Assembly: GCA_003646935.1 (NCBI GenBank)
Contig: QMLW01000118.1
Coordinates: 1 to 6,446 of the forward strand
Origin: Deltaproteobacteria bacterium
GTDB taxonomy: Bacteria > Desulfobacterota > DSM-4660 > Desulfatiglandales > B25-G16
Reading direction: 5' to 3'
DNA length: 6,446 nt
Part shown: piece by piece, positions 1-6,440 of the stretch
Layout: every line of letters begins with the position of its first letter
Position numbering within the stretch: the first letter of the stretch is position 1
Position numbers and translations under genes: made by a program
The notes under the pieces: generated by a model
What the model was told of the DNA's origin: nothing
The model's database searches: none
The model's input: the letters and a program-made list of their open reading frames with translations, nothing else

Positions 1-2
1 CT

Positions 3-266
3 GGCATAAGGTGGGCCCTTATGGGACAGCACTTGATCTACCACCTGGGTGGTGGGGAAGGCGGAATCGAACACTTTATCGATCATCTCGGCCCAGCGTT
101 TGAGCAGTGGTGGAAAAATATGGCTACATGGACTTCCCTGCCTCCAGGGGCAAAGGATATATTAGTTGAAGGGGTCAATGAGGAGCTGAGGGGCAAGAGT
201 GTAGGCGAAATGGCTCAGTGGAGGGATGACAAACTCATCAAGCTTTTGAAGCTTATCCATGACTGA
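3..266 (+). CDS. 3-hydroxyacyl-CoA / L-carnitine dehydrogenase-like protein, C-terminal fragment (5' cut by window edge)
   Basis: The frame is open from the first complete codon at position 3 to a TGA at 264-266, giving 87 residues; the ATG at 21 is internal, not the start. The segment begins GIRWALMG, followed by YHLGGGEGGIEHF, and ends with a VGEMAQWRDDKLIKLL tail. This matches my memory of the C-terminal helical domain of the L-carnitine dehydrogenase branch of 3-hydroxyacyl-CoA dehydrogenases, where a (G/P)LRWA..G...T..L.GGE.G..HF block and a terminal RDD.L motif are usual. Such enzymes oxidise a 3-hydroxy acid or its CoA ester with NAD in the cytoplasm. The Rossmann NAD-binding domain and the catalytic His/Glu would lie left of the window and cannot be checked. 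The same strand orientation as the transporter-ligase cluster fits a shared acyl-CoA pathway, but the 219-nt gap leaves co-transcription open. The family is fairly sure, the substrate is not. Confidence 0.8.
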   Translation, partial: GIRWALMGQHLIYHLGGGEGGIEHFIDHLGPAFEQWWKNMATWTSLPPGAKDILVEGVNEELRGKSVGEMAQWRDDKLIKLLKLIHD

Positions 267-402
267 TGCACTAATCAGGAAGACTCAGCAAAGCTATCAT
301 TGATGAAATCCTTACCATCTTTCATTATTGCGTGTCATATCTTTCTCAACATTTTGTACATCTTGAAATGGGTGAATTCATGAGCAGGCATACAGCAGAA
401 GA

Positions 403-489
403 AAGGAGGTGAGCAAAAAAGAGGGTAGAAATTCGATCAGTGGAATTAACAATCTCAGTTTTCCTAAAAAGAGGAGGAAAGTAAAATGA
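403..489 (+). promoter_or_regulatory. Orphan perfect Shine-Dalgarno and possible short leader ORF before dctP
   Basis: AAAGGAGGTGA at 402-412 is a full match to the 16S anti-SD, yet no start codon lies 5-10 nt downstream. A GTG at 409 inside this motif opens a 25-codon frame that ends at TGA 487-489, overlapping the dctP ATG at 486 as ATGA. The dctP gene has its own SD, GAGGAGG at 471-477, with an 8-nt spacer. An 11-nt direct repeat AAAAAGAGGGT occurs at 416-426 and again at 489-499 just inside dctP, so the orphan site looks like a degenerate copy of the dctP initiation region. It could be a relic, a ribosome standby site or a coupled leader peptide. The GTG sits too close to the SD for normal initiation, so the peptide itself is doubtful. 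Confidence 0.25.
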
Positions 490-1601
490 AAAAGAGGGTT
501 CTTCTAGTAAGTCTGTTGCTCGCATTTACTTGTTTCTTCGTTTTTGGCGCTTTCAATCCTGCTTCTGTTCAAGCAAAGACCATTAGATGGAAATACACAA
601 CCACCTGGACACCGGCAATCCAGTTAATCGAGTCTGACAGGCATTTTGCCAAGCTGGTAAACGAGCTTGCACGAGGCGAGCTGAATTTGAAATTTTTTGA
701 AGGAGGCTCGCTGGTTACTCCCTTCGAACTTTTTGGGGCTGTTTCGGAAGGGACTATCGAGGCCGGAGGCGATTGGCCTAATTACTGGGCTGGTAAAAAT
801 ACTGTTTTCGACCTTCTTGGTTCTTACCCTTTTGGTTTGACCCCCATTGACTATATGGTCTGGATTTATCAAGGGGGTGGATTTGATCTCTACCAGGAGG
901 CGTACGGAAAATTCGGCATGGTCTACCTCCCTCACTCTGTAACGCCTATGGAGTCTGGTGTACGGGGCCACAAGCCTATTAACTCCATCGCCGATTATAA
1001 AGGCCTTAAGATACGAATGTCGGGACGAACACAAGGAAAAATTTTAAAGGATATTGATGCCGCTCAGACCATGCTGGCTGGCGGTGAAATCTACCAGGCC
1101 TTGGAAAAGGGTGTGATTGATGCAGGTGAGTTCTGTAGCCCAAGTATTGACTGGGGCATGGGTTTTCAGGAGGTGACCGAATATTGGGCCTCTCCTGGCT
1201 GGCATCAGCCAGCGTCCCTCTTAGGGGTCATGATCAATAAAGAGGCCTGGAATAAGCTTCCGGATCACCTGAAGACAGTCCTTAAGTATGCAGCCATGGC
1301 CAACTTCGTCTGGGGCTTCACATTCTATGAGTATGGTGCAATTGGCGGAACCGAAAATTTTGTAAACGCAGGGATAAAAATTACGCGGCTGAGTGATGAG
1401 GATCTCGCTAAGCTTCAAAAAATCGCCAATAAGCATACCCTTGAATCGTGCAAGGAAAATCCTCTTTTTGCCAAGGTCGCATATTCCCAGTTTAAATTTT
1501 TAAAAGATATCTCCAAATGGCGCTCCATTGCATCTCCTTTTACCTATGGGCGGAATCCCGTGCTTCCTGATCTTGATGCGATGAAGTCCTGCATAAAGTA
1601 A
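486..1601 (+). CDS. dctP: TRAP transporter periplasmic solute-binding protein (DctP family, FcbT1/TakP-like)
   Basis: This 371-aa protein starts with a Sec signal peptide: MKKR, a hydrophobic core at residues 5-23, and a probable cut after VQA at 28-30. The mature protein would bind a carboxylate in the periplasm and deliver it to DctQM. Family marks are DYKGLKIRMSG (170-180), whose Arg177 corresponds to the conserved Arg that binds the substrate carboxylate in TRAP receptors, and GGEIYQALEKGVIDAGEF (199-216) followed by GFQEV and SPGWHQP (236-242). The GGEIY...GVIDA...PGWH pattern is typical of the branch including FcbT1 (4-chlorobenzoate) and TakP (2-oxo acids) rather than classic C4-dicarboxylate DctP. 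The length is normal and the gene intact. The start is fixed by GAGGAGG at 471-477. It is the first gene of the transport cluster. The substrate is not determined; a monocarboxylate is the best guess. Confidence 0.93.
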   Translation: MKKRVLLVSLLLAFTCFFVFGAFNPASVQAKTIRWKYTTTWTPAIQLIESDRHFAKLVNELARGELNLKFFEGGSLVTPFELFGAVSEGTIEAGGDWPNYWAGKNTVFDLLGSYPFGLTPIDYMVWIYQGGGFDLYQEAYGKFGMVYLPHSVTPMESGVRGHKPINSIADYKGLKIRMSGRTQGKILKDIDAAQTMLAGGEIYQALEKGVIDAGEFCSPSIDWGMGFQEVTEYWASPGWHQPASLLGVMINKEAWNKLPDHLKTVLKYAAMANFVWGFTFYEYGAIGGTENFVNAGIKITRLSDEDLAKLQKIANKHTLESCKENPLFAKVAYSQFKFLKDISKWRSIASPFTYGRNPVLPDLDAMKSCIK

Positions 1602-1611
1602 AACTATTTGA

Positions 1612-1657
1612 GCACAAGCCTCCACAAAAGGGTGAGTTCGTTATGGGAGGCTTGTGC
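1612..1657 (+). terminator. Strong intercistronic hairpin between dctP and dctQ
   Basis: GCACAAGCCTCC at 1612-1623 pairs perfectly over 12 bp with GGAGGCTTGTGC at 1646-1657, with a 22-nt loop. It begins 10 nt after the dctP stop. The downstream tract CTATTTGTCTTTCC is T-rich but broken, so this is a weak or partial intrinsic terminator at best. A stem here commonly lets the binding-protein mRNA accumulate above that of the membrane subunits, by partial termination or by blocking 3' exonuclease. The hairpin is read directly from the sequence; its effect is inferred. Confidence 0.7.
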
Positions 1658-1749
1658 CTATTTGTCTTTCCAGCTCAGGGATTAAAATTACTTGACTGAA
1701 AACGGAATTTCCTTGGGCTCATCGAGAAATAGGGGCCATTATTATTTGT

Positions 1750-1756
1750 GGAGGAG
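1750..1756 (+). promoter_or_regulatory. Ribosome binding site that sets the dctQ start at TTG 1763
   Basis: GGAGGAG at 1750-1756 lies 6 nt before an in-frame TTG at 1763. The longer candidate start, GTG at 1748, overlaps this motif and has no comparable SD of its own; the nearest is AGGGG, about 12 nt upstream. The ligase gene in the same cluster also starts with TTG behind a strong SD, so TTG 1763 is preferred. Confidence 0.6.
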
Positions 1757-1762
1757 AAGAAT

Positions 1763-2266
1763 TTGAGAAAATTCTTACAGATCATAGATAATATCAGTGA
1801 ATGGACAGGAAGGATATTTAGCTGGATTATTGTCGTACTTACCATACTGGTTATCCTCGAAGTCATTTTAAGGAGATTTCTTGGTCGTCCAACAATATGG
1901 AATTTCGAGGTTACCATCCAGCTCTATGCATTTCATTTTATGATCGTTTCTGCATATGCATTGTTATACAAATCCCATGTTGCAATAGAAATTCTCTACG
2001 GGAGATTCAGCCAAAAGACAAGGGCTATCTGTGATGTTATTACATATGCCACACTCTTTTTTCCTTTTCTCTTGGTATGGTTGTATCAGGGGATCAAATA
2101 TGCAGCAAAATCATGGGCTATGCACGAAACAAGTTGGAGTGTTTTTGCCCCCCCTCTCTATCCAATCAAGACCGTCATCCCACTAGCTGCGTTTTTGCTT
2201 CTCATCCAAGGATTTGCCGTTTTTGTTCGACAGTTATATATCGCAGTTAAGGAGAAAGAATTATGA
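1763..2266 (+). CDS. dctQ: TRAP transporter small membrane subunit (DctQ family)
   Basis: From TTG 1763 this is a 167-aa protein; a GTG at 1748 would add five residues (MEEKN). Numbered from the TTG, four hydrophobic spans are visible, at about 18-37, 53-72, 89-110 and 133-155, the normal DctQ topology. Family-type features are the short LRRFLGRPTIWNFE stretch after the first span (about 36-49) and KSHVAIEIL after the second (about 70-78), where DctQ proteins keep a charged/aromatic loop and an H-V-x-(I/V)-(D/E) element. DctQ forms the inner-membrane complex with DctM and helps receive substrate from DctP. The stop overlaps the dctM start by 4 nt, so the two are probably translationally coupled, as expected for obligate partners. 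A 146-nt gap containing a hairpin separates it from dctP. Family call sure; exact start likely. Confidence 0.9.
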   Translation: MRKFLQIIDNISEWTGRIFSWIIVVLTILVILEVILRRFLGRPTIWNFEVTIQLYAFHFMIVSAYALLYKSHVAIEILYGRFSQKTRAICDVITYATLFFPFLLVWLYQGIKYAAKSWAMHETSWSVFAPPLYPIKTVIPLAAFLLLIQGFAVFVRQLYIAVKEKEL

Positions 2267-3594
2267 TAGATCTGAGCCCTGAAGTTTTGGCTGTGCTTAT
2301 GTTTATTGGCCTGATAATAGGCCTGCTTTTGGGGCATCCACTCGCTTTTGTTCTAGGGGGTCTTTCCGTTATTTTTGGATTAATAGGATGGGGTCCCGGA
2401 TGTTACGGTATATTTATGAACAGGATTTACGGCATTATGGATAATTATATCCTTATTGCAATCCCACTTTTTATATTCATGGCACAAATATTGGACCGAT
2501 CAGGCGTTTCCGAAGGTCTCTTCGATGCCATGAGACACCTCTTTGGACCTATTAGGGGAGGTATTGCCATAGCCGTTGTAGTTGTTTCGACCCTTTTTGG
2601 TGCCTGTACAGGGATCATTGGGGCATCAGTTGTCACTATGGGTCTTTTGGGTTTACCTGTGATGTTAAAATATGGATACGATAAAAGACTCAGCGCCGGG
2701 TGTATCTGTGCAGGCGGATCCCTTGGTATTCTTATTCCACCGAGCATTATGCTGATCGTCATGGGCAATCAGGCAACCCTATCCGTGGGAAAGCTCTTTG
2801 CGGGAGCAATTATCCCTGGTCTGATCCTCTCGAGCCTCTATATCATCTACATCCTGATCAGAAGTTATATCAATCCCGCTATTGGTCCTGCCCTCAGTCG
2901 GGAAGAAAGGGATGCAGTTTCTACAAGAGAGCTCACTTTCATGACCCTAAAATCACTGGTCCCCCCGATGATCCTTATCTTAGGAGTATTGGGTTCTATC
3001 TTTGCAGGGATAGCTACACCTACTGAGGCTTCGGGTGTAGGTGCCTTCCTCGCCTTTATGCTGACTCTATCCTATGGCAGGTTCACATGGCGGGGTCTTT
3101 ATTCTGCAGTGCTCCAGACCGCCAGGACCACATCCATGGTGATTATTATCCTTGTGGGTGCCAGCTGTTTTACCGCAGTCTTCCTGGGTTTTGGAGGTGG
3201 AGATGTGGTGGAGGATTACATCCTCGGCCTCGGGCTTGGCAGATGGAGCATATTTATCATCATGATGATCATATGCTTTATTCTGGGGATGTTTATCGAC
3301 TGGATTGGGATTGTAATGATTACCTTTCCGATTTTCCTCCCTATTGCAGAAAGTTTAGGATTTGAAAAACTATGGTTTGTCGTTGCGGTTGCCGTCATGT
3401 TACAGGATTCCTTTTTAACACCACCCTTTGGTTATGCCTTGTTCTATATTAAAGGGGTAGCACCCCCAGAAATATCAATAGAAGATATCTATTGGGGAGC
3501 TATACCATTCTGGATACTCATGGAGGTAGGGCTTGTCATTGTCGTAATATTTCCGCAAACAATCTTGTGGCTTCCCTCGTTACTTGTAAAATAA
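2263..3594 (+). CDS. dctM: TRAP transporter large membrane subunit (DctM family)
   Basis: A 443-aa, very hydrophobic protein with about 11-13 predicted membrane spans: the ion-coupled permease subunit of the TRAP system. Visible DctM marks, in order, are IPLFIFMAQILDRSG (67-81), GACTGIIGASVVTMG (113-127), SLGILIPPS (153-161), ATPTEASGVGA (251-261), GMFIDWIGI (342-350) and LTPPFGYALFYIKG (385-398). The paired G-IPPS and TPTEA/TPPFG segments correspond to the two structurally repeated halves that bind sodium and substrate in characterised TRAP and related elevator transporters. The ATG overlaps the dctQ stop (ATGA, 2263-2266) and is preceded by AAGGAG at 2249-2254 with an 8-nt spacer. Length and motifs are complete. 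It is not fused to DctQ, unlike in some TRAP systems. The ligase begins 22 nt downstream, implying one transcript. Confidence 0.95.
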   Translation: MIDLSPEVLAVLMFIGLIIGLLLGHPLAFVLGGLSVIFGLIGWGPGCYGIFMNRIYGIMDNYILIAIPLFIFMAQILDRSGVSEGLFDAMRHLFGPIRGGIAIAVVVVSTLFGACTGIIGASVVTMGLLGLPVMLKYGYDKRLSAGCICAGGSLGILIPPSIMLIVMGNQATLSVGKLFAGAIIPGLILSSLYIIYILIRSYINPAIGPALSREERDAVSTRELTFMTLKSLVPPMILILGVLGSIFAGIATPTEASGVGAFLAFMLTLSYGRFTWRGLYSAVLQTARTTSMVIIILVGASCFTAVFLGFGGGDVVEDYILGLGLGRWSIFIIMMIICFILGMFIDWIGIVMITFPIFLPIAESLGFEKLWFVVAVAVMLQDSFLTPPFGYALFYIKGVAPPEISIEDIYWGAIPFWILMEVGLVIVVIFPQTILWLPSLLVK

Positions 3595-3616
3595 GGTTTA
3601 GAAAGGAGAGAGTGAC

Positions 3617-5257
3617 TTGCTAAAAGCTGGTAAGACATATGATGAGGTATATAACACCTTCCATTGGGAAATTCCGAAATTGTATAATATTGGCATGGAT
3701 ATATGTGATAAATGGGCGCATCAACGATACCGACTGGCTTTGATTTATCAGGATGAGGAGGGGCAGGTAGAACACTATACCTTTTGGGAGTTGAAAAGAC
3801 TCTCGAATAGATTAGCTAACGGCTTGCAGGAAAAAGGAATAGAACGAGGAGACCGTGTGGGCATCCTCTTACCACAATCCCCTGAGACTGCAATTTCCCA
3901 CATTGCCATATACAAAATAGGGGGAATTGCGATCCCACTCTTTACCCTTTTTGGGACCGATGCATTAGAGTATCGATTATCAAATAGTGAAGCCAAAGGA
4001 ATTATTACTGATGAGGCAAATCTCCATAAAGTTTTGGAAATATGGGAAAAACTGCCCCATCTTAAAGTGGTAATCGTAACAGGAGGTGAGAAGCCGGAAC
4101 GCGTATTGGATTTTTGGGAGTTAGTTGATAAAGGATCCGAGGAGTTCAATCCCATAAAAACCAGAGCCGATGATCCGGCCCTGATCATTTACACCTCCGG
4201 TACTACCGGCCCCCCGAAAGGGGCGCTTCATGCCCATCGCGTCCTCCTCGGGCATGTCCCTGGCGTGGAGTTCCCCCATAACTTTTTTCCGAAAGAAGAT
4301 GATCTTTTCTGGACACCGGCCGACTGGGCATGGATTGGCGGGCTTATCGATGTGCTGTTCCCCAGTTGGCACCATGGTATCCCAGTCGTGGCGCACCGGA
4401 CAAGGAAATTTGACCCTGAAGAGGCATTTCATCTCTTGGCCACGTATGGGATTCGAAACGCCTTTATGCCCCCAACAGCGCTCAAGATGATGCGCCAGGT
4501 GAAAGATCCGGCTTCGCGCTATGCCTACCGAATGCGGTCTATCGGGAGCGGTGGAGAAACCCTTGGTGAGGAGCTGCTGGACTGGGGGAGAGAGGTGATG
4601 AACTTGACGATAAATGAGTTTTATGGGCAGACGGAATGTAACCTCGTGGTAGGAAGCTGTTCGGAGGTGATGGAAAATATACCGGGCTCAATGGGCAGGA
4701 CAATCCCAGGCCACACCGTGGAGGTGGTGGACGAGTCGGGATCACCCGTACCGCAGGGCACGGTGGGAGAGGTTGCTGTGGAGAGCCCCGATCCCGTCAT
4801 GTTCCTGGAATATTGGAAAAACCCGGAGGCAACCACGGAAAAATATGTGAAAAACTGGCTGCTTACAGGTGATCTGGCAAAAAAAGATGAGAATGGATAT
4901 TTCTGGTTTGTAGGGAGGAAGGACGATGTAATCACCAGTGCAGGGTATCGAATAGGGCCGGCCGAGATAGAGGACTGTTTGATGAAGCATCCTTCGGTAA
5001 GCATGGTGGCTGTCGTAGGAAGCCCGGATAAGACTCGGACAGAAGTTGTAAAAGCCTTTATTGTGCTCAAGCCGGAGACGGCCCCTAGTCCAGATATCGA
5101 GGAGGATATCAAGAAGTTCGTGAAGGTTCGATTGGCGGCTCACGAATACCCACGTGAGATTGAGTTTGTCAGTGAGCTTCCCATGACCGCTACCGGAAAG
5201 ATTATGCGAAAGGAGCTAAAAAAGCTTGAGATAGAAAGGAAATCGAAGCAGGGGTGA
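3617..5257 (+). CDS. AMP-forming acyl-CoA synthetase (acid-CoA ligase)
   Basis: This 546-aa cytoplasmic enzyme of the ANL superfamily activates a carboxylic acid to acyl-AMP and then acyl-CoA using ATP. Visible motifs: phosphate loop YTSGTTGPPKG (192-202), TPADWAWIGG (233-242), GSGGETLGEEL (310-320), FYGQTE (335-340), TGDL (417-420), hinge and CoA-binding stretch GRKDDVITSAGYRIGPAEIE (433-452), and ATGK with catalytic Lys528. All core residues look intact. Layout and length fit the acetyl/medium-chain (COG0365-like) branch; aromatic or branched acids are also possible. The start is TTG 3617 behind AAAGGAG (3602-3608) with an 8-nt spacer; an in-frame TAG at 3599 excludes extension, and the first internal ATG is residue 27. 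Lying 22 nt after dctM, it probably acts on the imported acid and traps it. Its GC content jumps sharply within the gene (see findings). Confidence 0.93.
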   Translation: MLKAGKTYDEVYNTFHWEIPKLYNIGMDICDKWAHQRYRLALIYQDEEGQVEHYTFWELKRLSNRLANGLQEKGIERGDRVGILLPQSPETAISHIAIYKIGGIAIPLFTLFGTDALEYRLSNSEAKGIITDEANLHKVLEIWEKLPHLKVVIVTGGEKPERVLDFWELVDKGSEEFNPIKTRADDPALIIYTSGTTGPPKGALHAHRVLLGHVPGVEFPHNFFPKEDDLFWTPADWAWIGGLIDVLFPSWHHGIPVVAHRTRKFDPEEAFHLLATYGIRNAFMPPTALKMMRQVKDPASRYAYRMRSIGSGGETLGEELLDWGREVMNLTINEFYGQTECNLVVGSCSEVMENIPGSMGRTIPGHTVEVVDESGSPVPQGTVGEVAVESPDPVMFLEYWKNPEATTEKYVKNWLLTGDLAKKDENGYFWFVGRKDDVITSAGYRIGPAEIEDCLMKHPSVSMVAVVGSPDKTRTEVVKAFIVLKPETAPSPDIEEDIKKFVKVRLAAHEYPREIEFVSELPMTATGKIMRKELKKLEIERKSKQG

Positions 5258-5259
5258 TC

Positions 5260-5403
5260 ATGTTCATCAGCAACTTGCTCCTTTCTTTACCACACCTTTC
5301 TCCACGGAACTTTCCAGGTGTAAACCGGTCCCGAGAAGCATCTTCTATCAATTTCTTCAGAAACTTGCTCGTTGAATTTCCCTTATTAGGGGATGTTGAT
5401 TAG
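5260..5403 (+). CDS. Doubtful 47-codon ORF with a 90-nt-spaced direct repeat
   Basis: An ATG two nt after the ligase stop opens a 47-residue frame ending at TAG 5401, preceded by AGGGGT four nt upstream. TCAGCAACTTGCTC (5267-5280) recurs as TCAGAAACTTGCTC (5357-5370), exactly 90 nt apart, so the peptide carries SNLL near its start and RNLL further on. On the opposite strand the same bases give a longer start-less, Lys/Arg-rich open frame, so strand assignment is uncertain. I recognise no family. It may be a non-coding spacer; no convincing terminator for the ligase operon is seen here. Confidence 0.15.
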   Translation: MFISNLLLSLPHLSPRNFPGVNRSREASSINFFRNLLVEFPLLGDVD

Positions 5404-5451
5404 CAGCCTATCGAGGATGAACACACATAGGCAGCTAAAGATAATGGGAAG

Positions 5452-5775
5452 ATGTCCCAAATTAGTCAAATTATCTTATGGATCATTATCTTGGTTTTGG
5501 TTTATATTCTGTCCAGAAGGGTTCAGACCTGGAAAGTAAAAAGAGCATACTTTGCTATCATTAACGAACTTAAGCAGCAAGAGGCCTTTGATTCCCATTC
5601 CGCGGTAAAACTTCCGTGGGACAAGAGGACGGTGTTCCGGTTTGGGACACGAGACTACCGACCCAGAGCGCTCGATTACTTGGTTCTTAGCAATATTGTT
5701 GGCATGACAGATGACGGTAGGCATTATCTAAAAAGCAGAGATGTCGGCCCCTTACCTAAAGATAAGGCCAAATGA
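5452..5775 (+). CDS. Small membrane-anchored protein of unknown function
   Basis: A 107-aa protein with one strongly hydrophobic N-terminal segment (about residues 6-20, ending YILSRR), so probably a single membrane anchor with the basic side and C-terminal domain in the cytoplasm. The soluble part has a helical KRAYFAIINELKQQEAF stretch (30-46) and then GTRDYRPRALDYLVLSNIV followed by MTDDGRHYL (about 65-93). The spacing A-L-x-x-L-V-x-x-x-I-V-x-x-T-x-D-G-R-x-Y-L resembles the recognition helix and wing of winged-helix folds, but I would not call it a DNA-binding protein on that alone. An in-frame TAG at 5428 precludes a longer start; the SD is poor (GGGAAG abutting the ATG). It lies 194 nt after the ligase and has no evident link to transport. 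The sequence looks like a genuine protein; I do not recognise the family. Confidence 0.7.
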   Translation: MSQISQIILWIIILVLVYILSRRVQTWKVKRAYFAIINELKQQEAFDSHSAVKLPWDKRTVFRFGTRDYRPRALDYLVLSNIVGMTDDGRHYLKSRDVGPLPKDKAK

Positions 5776-5990
5776 GGAGCCTTCTCTTATACTTGTTCAT
5801 AGGAAAATCGTTCCATACACATACTCACCCTTTTCTTTTGCTGACCCGAGCTAAATATGTCCACCCCCTGGAATCCCTTATAGGAAATCCAGCTCACAGG
5901 GGAAATTCCACAGGACACGCATATAACGGCTTGCGTATCGTCCGTCCAAAAGGTCCGTTCGGCTCTGGGTCGGTCGATAGTTCATTCTAA
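5772..5990 (+). CDS. Doubtful 72-aa ORF overlapping the preceding stop
   Basis: The ATG overlaps the stop of the 107-aa gene as ATGA, which would permit translational coupling, but AAGG is the only SD-like sequence. The N-terminus is hydrophobic with an odd HTHTHP run (about 15-20), and the C-terminus is Gly/Ser-rich (GPFGSGS). I recognise no family. The reverse strand of the same interval carries a comparable start-less open frame of about 66 codons, so neither frame stands out. It could be spacer DNA. Confidence 0.2.
   Translation: MRSLLLYLFIGKSFHTHTHPFLLLTRAKYVHPLESLIGNPAHRGNSTGHAYNGLRIVRPKGPFGSGSVDSSF
5913..5943. repeat. Imperfect inverted repeat
   Basis: GGAC-ACGCA at 5913-5921 pairs with TGCGT and GTCC at 5932-5936 and 5940-5943, with a 3-nt bulge (ATC) and a 10-nt loop. 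The stem is 9 bp in total and lacks a following T-run, so it is not a typical intrinsic terminator. It lies between the small membrane protein and the broken minus-strand gene and could contribute to transcript ends on either strand. Confidence 0.3.
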
Positions 5991-6003
5991 TATCAGGGTA
6001 GTT

Positions 6004-6440
6004 CTACTTTCTCAGAAACGGGATTGCGTAAGGCCCTTCAGCAAGAAACACAATAGGGGTCTTTCTGCCTTGAAACCTGTGGTGATGGACAACATATGTC
6101 ACCGCGTTCTGATACATTGCTTGTGCCTTCTCCTTAGTAGAGACGTATTCAATGTTTGTGTCCATGAACTCATATCCACCAACATCCGGGATAAGCTTAT
6201 AATCGGCGCTCCTACCTGTCGAGCTTGATGCACTTAGACGTTACCCGGTTTCTTAGGCGAAGGTGGTATGAACATAGTCAAGGAGAGGTCAATCATAGCA
6301 ATGGCTCCTATGAGTGCAGCTTTACAGTCAAAAGGATTGTAGAGGTGCAGGCGAGAGTGCCACCATAGCCAATCTATGGCAACCTGACAATCATAGTCTA
6401 TGATGAAGAAGGTAATCGCATACTTATCCACACGTACATT
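6004..6440 (-). pseudogene. Broken minus-strand gene, C-terminal part in two frames
   Basis: Two protein-like minus-strand frames meet near 6234-6243. The upstream one (6440 down to TAA 6234-6236; first GTG at 6431) encodes VDKYAITFFIIDYD, a Trp-rich stretch and FIPPSPKKPGN. The downstream one opens after TAA 6241-6243 and runs 78 codons to TAG 6004-6006, with SADYKLIPDVGGYEF, EYVSTKEKAQAMYQ and a C-terminus TPIVFLAEGPYAIPFLRK. The downstream frame has no start codon before an internal ATG at 6165, so it looks like the 3' end of a longer gene. Loss of one base near 6237-6242 would explain both halves. Another stop (6441-6443) lies just upstream of the first half. The tail faintly recalls the end of lactate racemase (LarA-like) proteins, but I cannot assign a family. 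An assembly error is an alternative to true decay. The plus strand also has a partly open frame here (see findings). Confidence 0.4.

Noticed and set aside
301..340. Possible promoter before dctP (TTACCA, 17 nt, TCATAT)
   Set aside because: The match to the sigma-70 boxes is weak (about 4/6 and 3/6), and no -24/-12 sigma-54 pattern is visible either. Not enough to annotate.
624..1034. Long antisense open frame within dctP, and similar ones across the ligase
   Set aside because: These are shadows of strongly supported genes, with no protein-like motifs or ribosome binding sites of their own.
1692..1697. TTGACT as a -35 box for a separate dctQM promoter
   Set aside because: At 17 nt spacing the sequence is GGGCTC, and no -10-like hexamer appears at 16-18 nt, so a promoter is not supported.
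5380..5393. CCCT-TATT-AGGG stem as a terminator after the ligase
   Set aside because: The stem is only 4-6 bp including a wobble pair and there is no T-run.
5830..6000. tRNA, small RNA or attachment-site remnant in the low-coding stretch
   Set aside because: No T-loop or anticodon arm pattern and no paired att-like repeats could be found.
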